NCBI RefSeq assembly: GCF_014596445.1
Contig: NZ_MECL01000154.1
Span: 1 to 43,794 of the forward strand
Length of the DNA: 43,794 nucleotides
Origin: Streptomyces sp. CBMA29
GTDB lineage: Bacteria > Actinomycetota > Actinomycetes > Streptomycetales > Streptomycetaceae
Direction: 5' to 3'
Made by a program: the position numbers and the translations under genes. The notes under the pieces were generated by a model. The model made no database searches. It was not told the DNA's origin and saw nothing but the letters and a program-made list of their open reading frames with translations. Below, piece by piece: positions 9,289 to 17,690 of the stretch (its first letter is position 1; the number at the start of each line of letters is the position of its first letter).

Positions 9289-12105
9289 TCAGCGCTCGTA
9301 GGGGGAGGGGACCGGGAAGTACGCGCTCAGGAAGGCGCGCAGCACCCGGTCCTGCTCCTCCACCGGCACCTCGGAGTCCGCGGACTCGCCGATGCAGAAG
9401 ACGTCCTGGTGCCGCGAGGTGAGCAGCCGGGTGAGCTGCTTGTGGTGCAGGTAGTCGCCGATGTCCATGTAGCCGCAGGAGATCGAGCCGGGCGCGGCCT
9501 GGCTGGTCAGGAACCCGTAGTGGTGGTGGAGCGACGAGGTGATCGACAGGTCGTCGCGCCCGCGGAAGCGGTTCGCGGACGTCGCCCGTGTCTCCTGCGG
9601 CCAGCGCTCCGCGATCTCGGCCAGCACGCTGCGCCGCAGCGGGTGCGGCGCGTGCAGGAAGCCGTGCGTGGCGACCCGGCCGAAGGCGTCCTTGAGCAGC
9701 CTGCGGTTGTTCTTGGCGGCCACGAAGTAGCCCTCGTCGTCGTCCGAGATCTCGCTGATCGGGATCGAGGTCGGCGAACGGAAGAACTTCGACATGCCGT
9801 TGCTGTGGAAGAACATGTCGGGGTTGAGCGGGCGGCCGAAGAACACGTCGTCGTTGACGTAGATGAAGTGCTCGGACAGGCCCTCGATGCGGTGCAGTTG
9901 GCTCTCGATGGCGTGCGAGTTGAACGTCGGCAGCAGGTCGGTGTCGGCGAAGATCTCGCGGTGGCTGACCACCTCGATGCCGGGGTGCTCGGTCTTCAGC
10001 CAGGACGGCGTCTGGTCGTCGGTGACCAGGAAGATCTTCCGGACCCACGGCGCGTGGGTGGCCAACGAGCGCAGCGAGAAGCGCAGTTCGTCGCGGTTGC
10101 GGAAGCGTACGTCACCGGCCTCCGCGCCGCTGGTGGGCAGCCCCGCCGCGGTACGGGCGGCGTCGCGGCGCTCGCGCCAGGCGGTGTCGGTGTCGTCGAC
10201 CCAGGTGTAGACGACGTCGACCGGGAAGTCGACGTCCCACATCAGATCCGTGCCCGTGAACGCCTCGATCGACGGGTACTCGCGCTCGCCGACCGTCAGC
10301 TTGCCCGTCGGCTCCAGGTCCGGCAGCCGCGGTCCGGCGACGGTCGCGGCGCCGGGGGAGACCCGCCAGCCGTCCTCGTCCTCGGTCCAGAACTCCACCC
10401 GGCAGCCGTACGCGGGCCCGTAGCGCAGGGTGCGGCTGTCGGAGACGGTCGGCTTGAACAGCCGTACGCCCTTGACCTCGCCGACATTGTGCAGCCGCTC
10501 GGCCAGCACCGCGCCGGGGGCCGCGACCTTAGGCGACATCAGCTCGCCGTAGACCGGCTTGCCCGCCAGGTCCTCGGCCAGCGCGTCGAGCACCCGCTGG
10601 CCGTCCTCGGCGCGCACCGCGAGCCGGTGACCGACCGGCGCGGTGTCGCGCAGCAGGATGTACGGGATCGCGTGGTGCTCCAGCGCGTCGGCGGCCAGAT
10701 CCAGGTTGACCCGGGCCATCTTCCACGCGGGGATGTCGTCCCTGACCTCCGCGACCCGGCCGCCGGAGCGGATCAGGTGGGTGCGGTCCTGCGCCTGGAT
10801 GATGACCTCGCGGGCCTTCTGCTCCTCGTTGGACGGCGAGAGGCGGCTGACCGGCGCGGCGACCGCGAAGGTGCGGCTGCCGCCGTTGGCGATCCGGCGG
10901 GCGGCGCGGTCGGCGCGGTCGCTGAACCGCTCGGGGCTGTCGCGGCGCTCGATGAGCTGGGCGAACAGGTCCTCCCACATCGCCGAGACGCGCTCGGCGT
11001 TGAAGCGCTCGCGGGCGCCTTCGAGAGCGGCCTTGCCGTAGGCGTGCCGCAGTTCGTCGTCGTCCATCAGCCGCGCCATGGCGGCGGCGTACGAACTGAC
11101 GTCGTCGGACTGGACCATCAGCCCGTCGACCTCGTGCCGCACGATCGTGGAGGGCCCGGTGAGGTTGTCGAAGGCGACGACCGGCACACCGGCGGAGAAC
11201 GCCTCCAGCATGACCAGGCCGAACGCCTCCCAGCGGGAGGGCATCAGCGCGATCGACGCCTTGGCCCACTCCTCGGAGAGCTGCCGGGAGCGGCCCAGGA
11301 TCTCGATCCGGTCGTGCAGGCCGTAGCCCTCGACCAGGCGGCGCAGCATGGTGAGCTGGGGGCCGCCGCCGAAGATCCGCAGCGTCCAGCCGGGGCGGTC
11401 CTCGCAGATCTCCGCGAAGGCGCGGATCGCGAGGTCCATGCCCTTCTCGTGCATCATCCGCGCGGCCACCATGACGACCTTGGTCTCCAGGTCGGAGCGC
11501 GGCCGGTAGCCCTCGGGCATCGCGTTGGGGATGGTGGCGAGCAGCGGCGCGGACGCGCCGAGCGACTCCTCGAACCAGTTGGTGGTCAGTTCGGTCAGCG
11601 ACACCAGCGCGTCCAGGCGCGGCGCGTGGATGAGCATCGGCTCGCCCGTCGGGCCGCGCAACTGCGAGATCCGGTGCTCCTGGTGGAGCGTCACCACACG
11701 CGGCGGGGCCAGTTCGACCATGGCCATCATCAGCGCGGGCGTGGTGGTGATCAGGATGTCGCAGTCGAGCCTGCTGATCGCGGCCGTCATCTCGAAGTCC
11801 GAGAGCCGGTCGAAGGTCGGCTCGGCCGACGGCGGGATCAGCTCGCTGGGCTGCGAGGCCAGGGCGAGGCATTCCTCGTCGGTCAGCGAACTGGCGCGCA
11901 CCGGGCGCGGGACGCTGCCCGTACGGTCCACCAGGTAGCGCATCTTGACCGACTTGCCCTCGGTGAGGAAGGGCTCGGACTCCGTCCTGAAGACGCTGAG
12001 CACCTCGACGTCGTGCAGTGGCGCGAGATGGGCGGCCTGGGTGTAGGCGGCCATCTCGGTGCCGCCCATCGCGTCGCCCCAGGTGAGCAGAAATGTGATC
12101 TTCAT
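9289..12105 (-). CDS. GT4 glycosyltransferase-Stealth sugar-phosphate transferase fusion
   Basis: 938 aa with two catalytic modules. Residues 1 to about 400 form a GT-B retaining glycosyltransferase of family 4: GGTEMA near the start, then EAFGLVMLEAFSAGVPVVAF (E-x7-E, around residue 293). After a linker, a domain shared with the Stealth paralogue (about 470-620) leads into Stealth CR1 VDVVYTWVDDTD (about 630), CR2 (FSLRSLATHAPW, IFLVTDDQTPSW, FNSHAIESQLHRIEGLSEHF, NDDV), CR3/CR4 (KNNRRLLKDAFG, SITSSLHHHYGF). One chain could add a sugar and a sugar-1-phosphate, the two steps needed for a diglycosyl-phosphate repeat. The ATG at 12105 overlaps the TGA of the upstream gene (ATGA), so the two are coupled. 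The longer in-frame extension upstream shadows that gene. Confidence 0.9.
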   Translation of the reverse strand: MKITFLLTWGDAMGGTEMAAYTQAAHLAPLHDVEVLSVFRTESEPFLTEGKSVKMRYLVDRTGSVPRPVRASSLTDEECLALASQPSELIPPSAEPTFDRLSDFEMTAAISRLDCDILITTTPALMMAMVELAPPRVVTLHQEHRISQLRGPTGEPMLIHAPRLDALVSLTELTTNWFEESLGASAPLLATIPNAMPEGYRPRSDLETKVVMVAARMMHEKGMDLAIRAFAEICEDRPGWTLRIFGGGPQLTMLRRLVEGYGLHDRIEILGRSRQLSEEWAKASIALMPSRWEAFGLVMLEAFSAGVPVVAFDNLTGPSTIVRHEVDGLMVQSDDVSSYAAAMARLMDDDELRHAYGKAALEGARERFNAERVSAMWEDLFAQLIERRDSPERFSDRADRAARRIANGGSRTFAVAAPVSRLSPSNEEQKAREVIIQAQDRTHLIRSGGRVAEVRDDIPAWKMARVNLDLAADALEHHAIPYILLRDTAPVGHRLAVRAEDGQRVLDALAEDLAGKPVYGELMSPKVAAPGAVLAERLHNVGEVKGVRLFKPTVSDSRTLRYGPAYGCRVEFWTEDEDGWRVSPGAATVAGPRLPDLEPTGKLTVGEREYPSIEAFTGTDLMWDVDFPVDVVYTWVDDTDTAWRERRDAARTAAGLPTSGAEAGDVRFRNRDELRFSLRSLATHAPWVRKIFLVTDDQTPSWLKTEHPGIEVVSHREIFADTDLLPTFNSHAIESQLHRIEGLSEHFIYVNDDVFFGRPLNPDMFFHSNGMSKFFRSPTSIPISEISDDDEGYFVAAKNNRRLLKDAFGRVATHGFLHAPHPLRRSVLAEIAERWPQETRATSANRFRGRDDLSITSSLHHHYGFLTSQAAPGSISCGYMDIGDYLHHKQLTRLLTSRHQDVFCIGESADSEVPVEEQDRVLRAFLSAYFPVPSPYER

Positions 12106-13109
12106 GCGTCCTCGTTGGTTCCGGCGGCGGCAGTCCCGAAGGCGGCGCAGGCGACCGCCAGCGCGCCGCTCGGCGTCAGGTGGGCGTGCACACGTGTCAG
12201 GGATCCGCTCTCCAGCGCGATGATGCTGTACGGAGTGCGGAAGACCTGCTTGGGGTGGCGTACGTGGGTCAGCCGTCGCGCGAGCTTGAGCCGGGTGCGC
12301 CCGGCGCGCAACTGGACGTCCCAGGTGTGCTGTTTGCGCGATCCGGCGGTCATCGCCGTCAGCGGCAGGTCGAAGGTGAAGTCGTCGCCGTCCCACACGG
12401 GCGTGGCGGGTACGGACTTGGCGGTGCCGCGGCGGACCGCTTCCACGGTGTACTCCGGCACCGGGTGGCGGCCCGCGATCAGCCGTCCGCGCACGGTGAT
12501 CCGGTCCCAGCGCAGGTCGAAGGAGATCAGCTCGGCCTGCTGCGCGGGGGCGGCCACCTTGAGCATCGCCCGGCCGTCGACGGAGCGCACCGGCCGGAAG
12601 ACCGCGCCGCTGGACGTCGAGGGGGAGGTCGGCAGCGTCGGGCCGTCCATGGTGCTGGGCACCGGCGCGGACAGGTCGGACCGGGTCTCCCGGCCGCCGC
12701 CGTCGGTGGTCACCACCGCGAACCGCCACACACCGGTGTCCATCACGAGGCCGCGGGTGTCGCGTTCGGTGGGACCGGCGTGCAGCAGCGGGGTGGTCGC
12801 GGTGAGCAGCAGCGAGCCGTCGCGCCGTTCCTCCGTGACGAGGTCCACGCTCAGCCGCCGGTTGCCGCGGATCAACTCCAGCCGGGCGGCGGCCAGTCCC
12901 TCGGGGCGCTGCGGGAAGGGCACCGCGACGTTCAGTGTCCGTCCGCCGAGTACCGACAGGTGAACGGTCTGGAGGAGCGGGCGCGGGCGTACTCCGGTGC
13001 CGAGCGCGGGCACGGTGTGCATCCGCTCAACCCTGCGGCGTACTCGCACCGCCGCGGAACGCGCGCGTTTTGCCGCGCCCACCGCGTAGGGCAAGAGCGA
13101 ATCACTCAC
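12102..13109 (-). CDS. Protein of unknown function, operon partner of the GT4-Stealth fusion
   Basis: 335 aa, no family recognised. It has a basic N-terminus (RVRRRVERM) and then alternating hydrophobic/polar beta-type segments (LLQTVHLSVLGGRTLNVAV, AMLKVAAPAQQAELISFDLRW, DRITVRGRLIAGRH) with no signal peptide or membrane helix. The look is that of two or three beta-sandwich modules, perhaps glycan binding or scaffolding. The GTG at 13109 has AGGA 5 nt upstream, and its stop overlaps the ATG of the fusion gene by 4 bp. That tight coupling says it works with the glycosyltransferase-phosphotransferase. Function is not known. Confidence 0.75.
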   Translation of the reverse strand: MSDSLLPYAVGAAKRARSAAVRVRRRVERMHTVPALGTGVRPRPLLQTVHLSVLGGRTLNVAVPFPQRPEGLAAARLELIRGNRRLSVDLVTEERRDGSLLLTATTPLLHAGPTERDTRGLVMDTGVWRFAVVTTDGGGRETRSDLSAPVPSTMDGPTLPTSPSTSSGAVFRPVRSVDGRAMLKVAAPAQQAELISFDLRWDRITVRGRLIAGRHPVPEYTVEAVRRGTAKSVPATPVWDGDDFTFDLPLTAMTAGSRKQHTWDVQLRAGRTRLKLARRLTHVRHPKQVFRTPYSIIALESGSLTRVHAHLTPSGALAVACAAFGTAAAGTNEDA

Positions 13110-13472
13110 GGTGGTCCTGACTCCCGTTTCTCGTCTCGTCTGTGGGCCGACTCTGGGTCAGCGCATCGTTTCAAGGATGCCAAAGATCAGCAAGTTCGTC
13201 GTTTCCATGGTGTTTGGCTGTTTTCCACCCGGCCGTCGGACGCCTCCGCGGGCCTCTTCCGGCGTACTTCGGGCTTACCTCGCGCTTACCTTGCGACGTC
13301 GTCCGACCAGGCGGGAACATTACGGATCTTTTCGGACTTTGCTTCTGGCATCTGCCGTGTCCGAGCGTGTGACGACGGTCACGCCAAACGGAAGAAACCC
13401 CGGCCCATAAATGTCCCTCTTGCGCTGCGGGTGGTCGAAATGATCACACGAGAGGTGAACGGAGCCGGAACG
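13110..13472. other. Divergent intergenic region
   Basis: About 360 bp between the minus-strand glycan operon and the plus-strand deacetylase gene, relatively AT-rich around 13165-13230. It presumably holds both promoters. GCTTACC occurs twice close together (about 13270-13290). I see no clear -35/-10 pair and no credible gene. Confidence 0.5.
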
Positions 13473-15734
13473 TTGGACCGAATGCTGGAACAGGAAAGCA
13501 GGGGTCCCGGACGCCGGGTCGTGGTGGGTTCGATGGCGGGCGCACTGGCGGCGGTCACGGTCGCGGGTTGTACGGGACAGACGAGCACCTCGGCCAAGGC
13601 GACGGCCGCACCGGTCTCCTTCGGCGCCCCGCCGACCGGCGGCGTCCTGCCCGCCGTCGCCCGGGTCACCTTCGGCACCCCCACCACCGCGCTGGTGATG
13701 CAGGTGATGGCCCACCCCGACGACGACCTGTACTTCATGAACCCGGACACCGCGGCCACCATCGAGCGCCATGTGCCGGTCGTCTCGGTCTACGTCACCA
13801 GCGGCGACTCCTTCGGCGTGAACCGCGCCCCCGGCGGCCCGCGCCCGCTGGCGAACGTACCCGCGTACGTCTCCGCCCGGCAGCAGGGTCTGCGGCAGGC
13901 GTACGCGCGGATGCTCGGCGCGGAGATCTTCGCGCCGTGGACCCGTACCGCGCTGGCGCTGCCCCACGGCGGCGCCGCCGAGGTCGACGTCCTGGAACAC
14001 GACGGCAGGCGCGCCGAGTTGGTCTTCCTGCGGATCGACATGCACACCCCGGTACGCGGCGGCGGCACCCTCGGCATCGACAAACTGTGGGCCGACGGCG
14101 GGACGGTACGCACGGTGCCGCTGCCCGACGGACCGGTGCGCGGCATCCACAGCTTCGACCGGCAGACCCTGATCGACACCCTCGCCTTCCTGTTCACCAC
14201 CTTCCGGCCGACGCTGATCCGCACCATGGACCCCGACCCGGACATCCAGATCCACAACGCGCACAATCCGCGCGGCAGCGACCAGGGCGGCTACTCCGAC
14301 CACCGGGACCACACCGCCACCGCGCTGTTCACCTGGCGGGCCATGGCCCAGTGGACGGAGAAGGCCGCGGCGAGCGGCGGCCCGGTCCCGACCTTCCTCA
14401 CCGAGGCATACCGCGGCTACTACAACCAGCGCTGGCCGCACAATCTCCCGCAGGCCGCGGTCCGCTTCAAGGCCGGGGTGCTCGACGTGTACGGCGGCGC
14501 CCCCGACTGGAAGTGCGGCGACGTGGGCGGCTGCGGCGACTACGGCGTCGGCCAGGGCGACGCGCTCAAGTCCCCGCGCGGCTGGGTGCGCAGCACCCAC
14601 TACCGCTACCCGACCTCGGGTCCGCAGGCGGTCGCCGCCAAGGACGGCGTGCTCACCGTGTACGGCGTGCTCGGCACCCGCGCCGCCCGCTGGACCGAGA
14701 CCGGGGCCGGGCGCGGGCAGTGGAGCGCGCCCCACGACCTCGGCGGCGGACCGCTGGCCCCCGCGCTGAGCGTGGTCACCGACCGCGCCGGCCACCACCT
14801 GCTCTTCGGCCTGCGCTTCTCCGGCTTGTCGGGCGCGCCCGAGGGCAACACGCGGGAGATCGTGCTGCTCGACCAGCAGACCGGCGGCGCCACCGCCTCC
14901 TCCGACAGCTCACACGGCGACAGTTCACACAGCGACAGCTCACACAGCTCCGCCGAAGGGCCGATCCGCGGCTGGCGCAGCCTCGGCAACCCCGAGGCGA
15001 ATCCGGTCCGCGGCCGTCGGGTCGGCCCGCCGACCGCCGTGACCGGCAAGGACGGCCGCATCCATGTCTTCGTCCGCAACGCCTCCAAGGGCCTGAGCAC
15101 CCGCGTCCGCGACACCAAGGGCCAGTGGTCCGACTGGCAGAAGCTCGCCGGCGGCCAGGTCCAGGAGGGTCTGACCGCGACCGTCGACCACGACGGCCGG
15201 ATCCACGTCTTCGCCGCGGGCCACCGGTCGGTGTACCAGTGGACGCAGTCCACCGCCGGCGCCGAACTGGTCGGCCGCCCGCTGCGGCAGACCGGCGTGC
15301 CCGGCGAGGTGCCCGAAGTGGTGACCGCCGCCGACGGCTCGCTGCTGCTGGCCTTCCGCAGGCCGGAGACCGCCGAGATCGCGGTGGAACGCCTCACCGC
15401 CGGACGGCACGGCCGCTGGACCCCGGTGGCCGCCGTGCGCGACGCGGGGTTCGGCCCGCTCGCGCTGCTCGGCGGCAAGAGCGGCGACGGCGCCGACCCG
15501 CTGCTGGCCGTGCGCGCCGAATTCGGCAACGCCCTGCTGGTGCACGGCGAATACCGCACAGGACCGGCCGCCGCCACGAGCAGCGCCCCGGCCGCGCCGT
15601 TCGCCGTCGGCCGCCCCGCCGTCCTGCCCGCGGGCACCGACCGTACGGCGCTGGTCTCCTTCACCGTGACCGCCACTCCCGGCGTCACCCGCGTCCACGG
15701 CACCGGCACGTTCACCCAACTCGCCACACGGTAG
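13473..15734 (+). CDS. PIG-L/LmbE family deacetylase with C-terminal propeller-like repeats, exported lipoprotein
   Basis: 753 aa from the proposed TTG at 13473. PIG-L enzymes are Zn-dependent N-deacetylases acting on GlcNAc-type sugars. The Zn motifs AHPDDDLYF (about residues 80-88) and DHRDH (about 275) are intact. A twin-arginine N-terminus (GPGRRVVVGS) and a lipobox-like VTVAGC suggest Tat export and lipidation, so it would act outside the cell. The region after about 400 holds degenerate repeats such as KDGRIHVFVRN and HDGRIHVFAAGH, probably a lectin-like beta-propeller, and a Ser/His/Asp linker (14902-14955). TTG 13473 has GGAG 8 nt upstream; ATG 13440 and ATG 13482 are alternatives. 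Its place beside the Stealth genes suggests deacetylation of a surface glycan. Confidence 0.85.
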   Translation: MDRMLEQESRGPGRRVVVGSMAGALAAVTVAGCTGQTSTSAKATAAPVSFGAPPTGGVLPAVARVTFGTPTTALVMQVMAHPDDDLYFMNPDTAATIERHVPVVSVYVTSGDSFGVNRAPGGPRPLANVPAYVSARQQGLRQAYARMLGAEIFAPWTRTALALPHGGAAEVDVLEHDGRRAELVFLRIDMHTPVRGGGTLGIDKLWADGGTVRTVPLPDGPVRGIHSFDRQTLIDTLAFLFTTFRPTLIRTMDPDPDIQIHNAHNPRGSDQGGYSDHRDHTATALFTWRAMAQWTEKAAASGGPVPTFLTEAYRGYYNQRWPHNLPQAAVRFKAGVLDVYGGAPDWKCGDVGGCGDYGVGQGDALKSPRGWVRSTHYRYPTSGPQAVAAKDGVLTVYGVLGTRAARWTETGAGRGQWSAPHDLGGGPLAPALSVVTDRAGHHLLFGLRFSGLSGAPEGNTREIVLLDQQTGGATASSDSSHGDSSHSDSSHSSAEGPIRGWRSLGNPEANPVRGRRVGPPTAVTGKDGRIHVFVRNASKGLSTRVRDTKGQWSDWQKLAGGQVQEGLTATVDHDGRIHVFAAGHRSVYQWTQSTAGAELVGRPLRQTGVPGEVPEVVTAADGSLLLAFRRPETAEIAVERLTAGRHGRWTPVAAVRDAGFGPLALLGGKSGDGADPLLAVRAEFGNALLVHGEYRTGPAAATSSAPAAPFAVGRPAVLPAGTDRTALVSFTVTATPGVTRVHGTGTFTQLATR
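14902..14955 (+). repeat. Ser/His/Asp linker repeats in the PIG-L protein
   Basis: A run of DSSH-type repeats (SDSSHGDSSHSDSSHSS) encoded by near-repeats of GACAGCTCACAC. It links two predicted blades and could bind metal or simply be flexible. Confidence 0.7.
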
Positions 15735-15778
15735 GGGTGCGTGCCCCCAGGGGGCGCGGACGGAAGCGCGCACAGGAA

Positions 15779-15812
15779 AGGGGCGCCGCACCGTGACAGG
15801 TGCGGCGCCCCT
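15779..15812. terminator. Bidirectional terminator between the PIG-L and VCBS genes
   Basis: A perfect 14-bp inverted repeat (15779-15792 with 15799-15812) and a 6-nt loop GTGACA lie between convergent genes. Confidence 0.8.
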
Positions 15813-15836
15813 CGCCGTGCGTGGAGCGGTGCCGGA

Positions 15837-17531
15837 TCAGAACAGGCGGCTGTAGCCGTTCCAGCCGGGACCCTGCTTCACCGGGGCCTTGAACTGGCCC
15901 GTGCCGGTGGAGCTGTAGCTGAACAGATTGCCGCTGGCGTCCACACCGAGCAGGTCGGCGCGGCCGTCACCGTCCATGTCACCCGGCGACGCCAGCTTGT
16001 TGTAGCGGTTCCAGCCCGTGCCGATCTTGACGCGGGTCTCGAACGGGCGGGAACTGACGCCCGTCCCCTTGTACAGGTAGAGCGTGCCGTCGCCGGTCCG
16101 CGCGACGATGTCCGCCAGGCCGTCACCGGTGAAGTCACCGGCGCCGACGATGGCGTTGTACGCACCCCAGCCGGGACCGACCAGCAGGCGGCCGGTCAGC
16201 GCCGTGCCGTTGCCCTGGCCCCGGTAGAGGTACAGGTTGCCCGAGGTGTCACGGGCCAGCAGGTCGCCCTTGCCATCACCGTTGAGGTCGCCGGGGCCGA
16301 GGATGAGGTTGTAGCCGCCCCAGCCGGTGGCCAGCGGGCTGCTCATGTCGGATTCCAGGTTCCACAGGTTGGTGCCGTCCCGGAACAGCAGGTCGGCGTA
16401 CCCGTAGTCACCCAGCGAGGAGGCCAGCGCGAAGCTGGTGTACCCCGCCCAGCCGCCCGGGTCGCTCACCTGCTGGCGCGCGGCGAGCGTTCCGTTGTTG
16501 TTGGTGTAGTACCAGTAGAGGGTGCCGCCGGTCGACAGCCCGTAGAGCTCCTTCTTGCCGTAGGCCGGGTTGGCGCCCGCGCCCGCGAACAGCTCCACGT
16601 TCCAGTTGTTGCCGCCGCCCTGCTTGGGCGCGAAACCGCCCGCGCCGTTCTGCCGGTAGAAGTAGAGAGCGCCGTTCGTGGCCCTCGCCAGGAGCGAGCC
16701 GTCACCGCCGCCGAGGAGCTGGTTGTACGCGTTCCAGCCGGGACCGATGGCGACGCGGGCCGCGTACGGCGCGGACGCGTTGCCCGTACCGGCGTAGAAG
16801 TACAGCGTGCCGTCCGTCTTGCGGGCGACCAGGTCGCTGATGCCGTCGCCGTTCATGTCACCGGGGCTGGTGAGCTGGTCGTACTGGTTCCAGCCAGGAC
16901 CGATGAGCACCTTGCTCTTGAACGGAGCGGAAGCGCTGCCGGTGCCCTCGTACAGATAGAGCTGTCCGGCCGGTGTGCGCGCGACGATGTCGGGCTTGCC
17001 GTCCCCCGTGATGTCGTCGGTCGCGACCAGCTTGTTGTAGACGTACCAGCCGGTGCCGGTCCACTGCGCGCCGCCGTTGGGGAAGCTCCCCGCCCGGAAG
17101 TACGACAGGCGGCCCGAGTTGGTCACCGCGAGGACGCCGGTGCCCTGCCCGTCCAGGCTGCCCGGGGTGAGGACGTCCTTGTACAGGGTGCCGTCGCTGC
17201 TGGCGCCGAGGTCCACGTCCTCGGTGGCCAGCGAGTTGTAGTAGTGCCGGTTGTTGCCCCGGTAGAGCTGATCGAGGACGCCGTCCCCGTCCGGGTCGTA
17301 CCGCAGCGGCCCGGCCGCCGCCTTCGAGGAGTACTGCTTGGCCTGCTTCGGCAGCGTGAGCGTCGGCGCGGGCCCGCTGGGGGCCGTCGGCCGGGTGATC
17401 CTGTGCTGCGGGCCGCTGTCGGCCTGCGCGTTCGTGCTCAGCGCCAGAGCGCCGAGGGCGAGGACACCGGTGGTGCACACCGCGACGAGGCGGCGGCGCT
17501 TCGAAAAGCGCACCGGCTGTGCTTCGGACAC
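15837..17531 (-). CDS. Secreted VCBS/FG-GAP repeat protein
   Basis: 564 aa. A classical Sec signal peptide (RRRLVAVCTTGVLALGALAL, probable cleavage after NAQA) is followed by repeats of about 50 residues: calcium-type loops DPDGDGVLD, DITGDGKPD, DMNGDGISD, DLNGDGKGD, DFTGDGLAD and DMDGDGRAD, each followed by a GxLYLY(x)GTG segment and a GPGWNxYNxL segment. Such repeats build beta-propellers with Ca-binding blades. No catalytic domain is seen, so it is probably an extracellular carbohydrate-binding or matrix protein. The GTG start at 17531 follows GGGGGG. It converges on the PIG-L deacetylase, suggesting a shared extracellular setting. Substrate unknown. Confidence 0.87.
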   Translation of the reverse strand: MSEAQPVRFSKRRRLVAVCTTGVLALGALALSTNAQADSGPQHRITRPTAPSGPAPTLTLPKQAKQYSSKAAAGPLRYDPDGDGVLDQLYRGNNRHYYNSLATEDVDLGASSDGTLYKDVLTPGSLDGQGTGVLAVTNSGRLSYFRAGSFPNGGAQWTGTGWYVYNKLVATDDITGDGKPDIVARTPAGQLYLYEGTGSASAPFKSKVLIGPGWNQYDQLTSPGDMNGDGISDLVARKTDGTLYFYAGTGNASAPYAARVAIGPGWNAYNQLLGGGDGSLLARATNGALYFYRQNGAGGFAPKQGGGNNWNVELFAGAGANPAYGKKELYGLSTGGTLYWYYTNNNGTLAARQQVSDPGGWAGYTSFALASSLGDYGYADLLFRDGTNLWNLESDMSSPLATGWGGYNLILGPGDLNGDGKGDLLARDTSGNLYLYRGQGNGTALTGRLLVGPGWGAYNAIVGAGDFTGDGLADIVARTGDGTLYLYKGTGVSSRPFETRVKIGTGWNRYNKLASPGDMDGDGRADLLGVDASGNLFSYSSTGTGQFKAPVKQGPGWNGYSRLF

Positions 17532-17678
17532 ATTCCCCCCTGGGATGTGAGTGTGATGAATGCCGAACCCGATGCGAAGACCCGTCCGGTTCGGACGCGG
17601 CGAGTCTAGGTCAGGGGTCGGACAGACCTTAGACCGCGTGCCGGTCGAACGCCCCTGAATTCACCGCGGGACAGCCCT

Positions 17679-17690
17679 TAGACTGGGGCG
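17679..17690 (+). promoter_or_regulatory. Leaderless-type promoter of galE
   Basis: TAGACT (17679-17684) ends exactly 6 nt before the galE ATG, so transcription should start at the A of ATG. No SD is present. A near-copy of the surrounding sequence, GACAGACCTTAGAC, lies at 17621-17634 (compare GACAGCCCTTAGAC at 17670-17683). Confidence 0.6.

Noticed and set aside
9409..12963. Very long open frame (about 1184 codons) on the plus strand opposite the GT4-Stealth gene
   Set aside because: It is antisense to a gene with full glycosyltransferase and Stealth motifs; its Arg/Gly/Val/Asp-rich product is typical of the mirror of GC-biased codons.
12180..13472. Long in-frame upstream extension of the PIG-L gene
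   Set aside because: It runs antisense through the 335-aa gene and the intergenic region; the Tat/lipobox signal marks the start near 13473-13482.
15741..17609. About 622-codon plus-strand open frame
   Set aside because: Antisense to the VCBS repeat protein; its repeats merely mirror those of the real gene.
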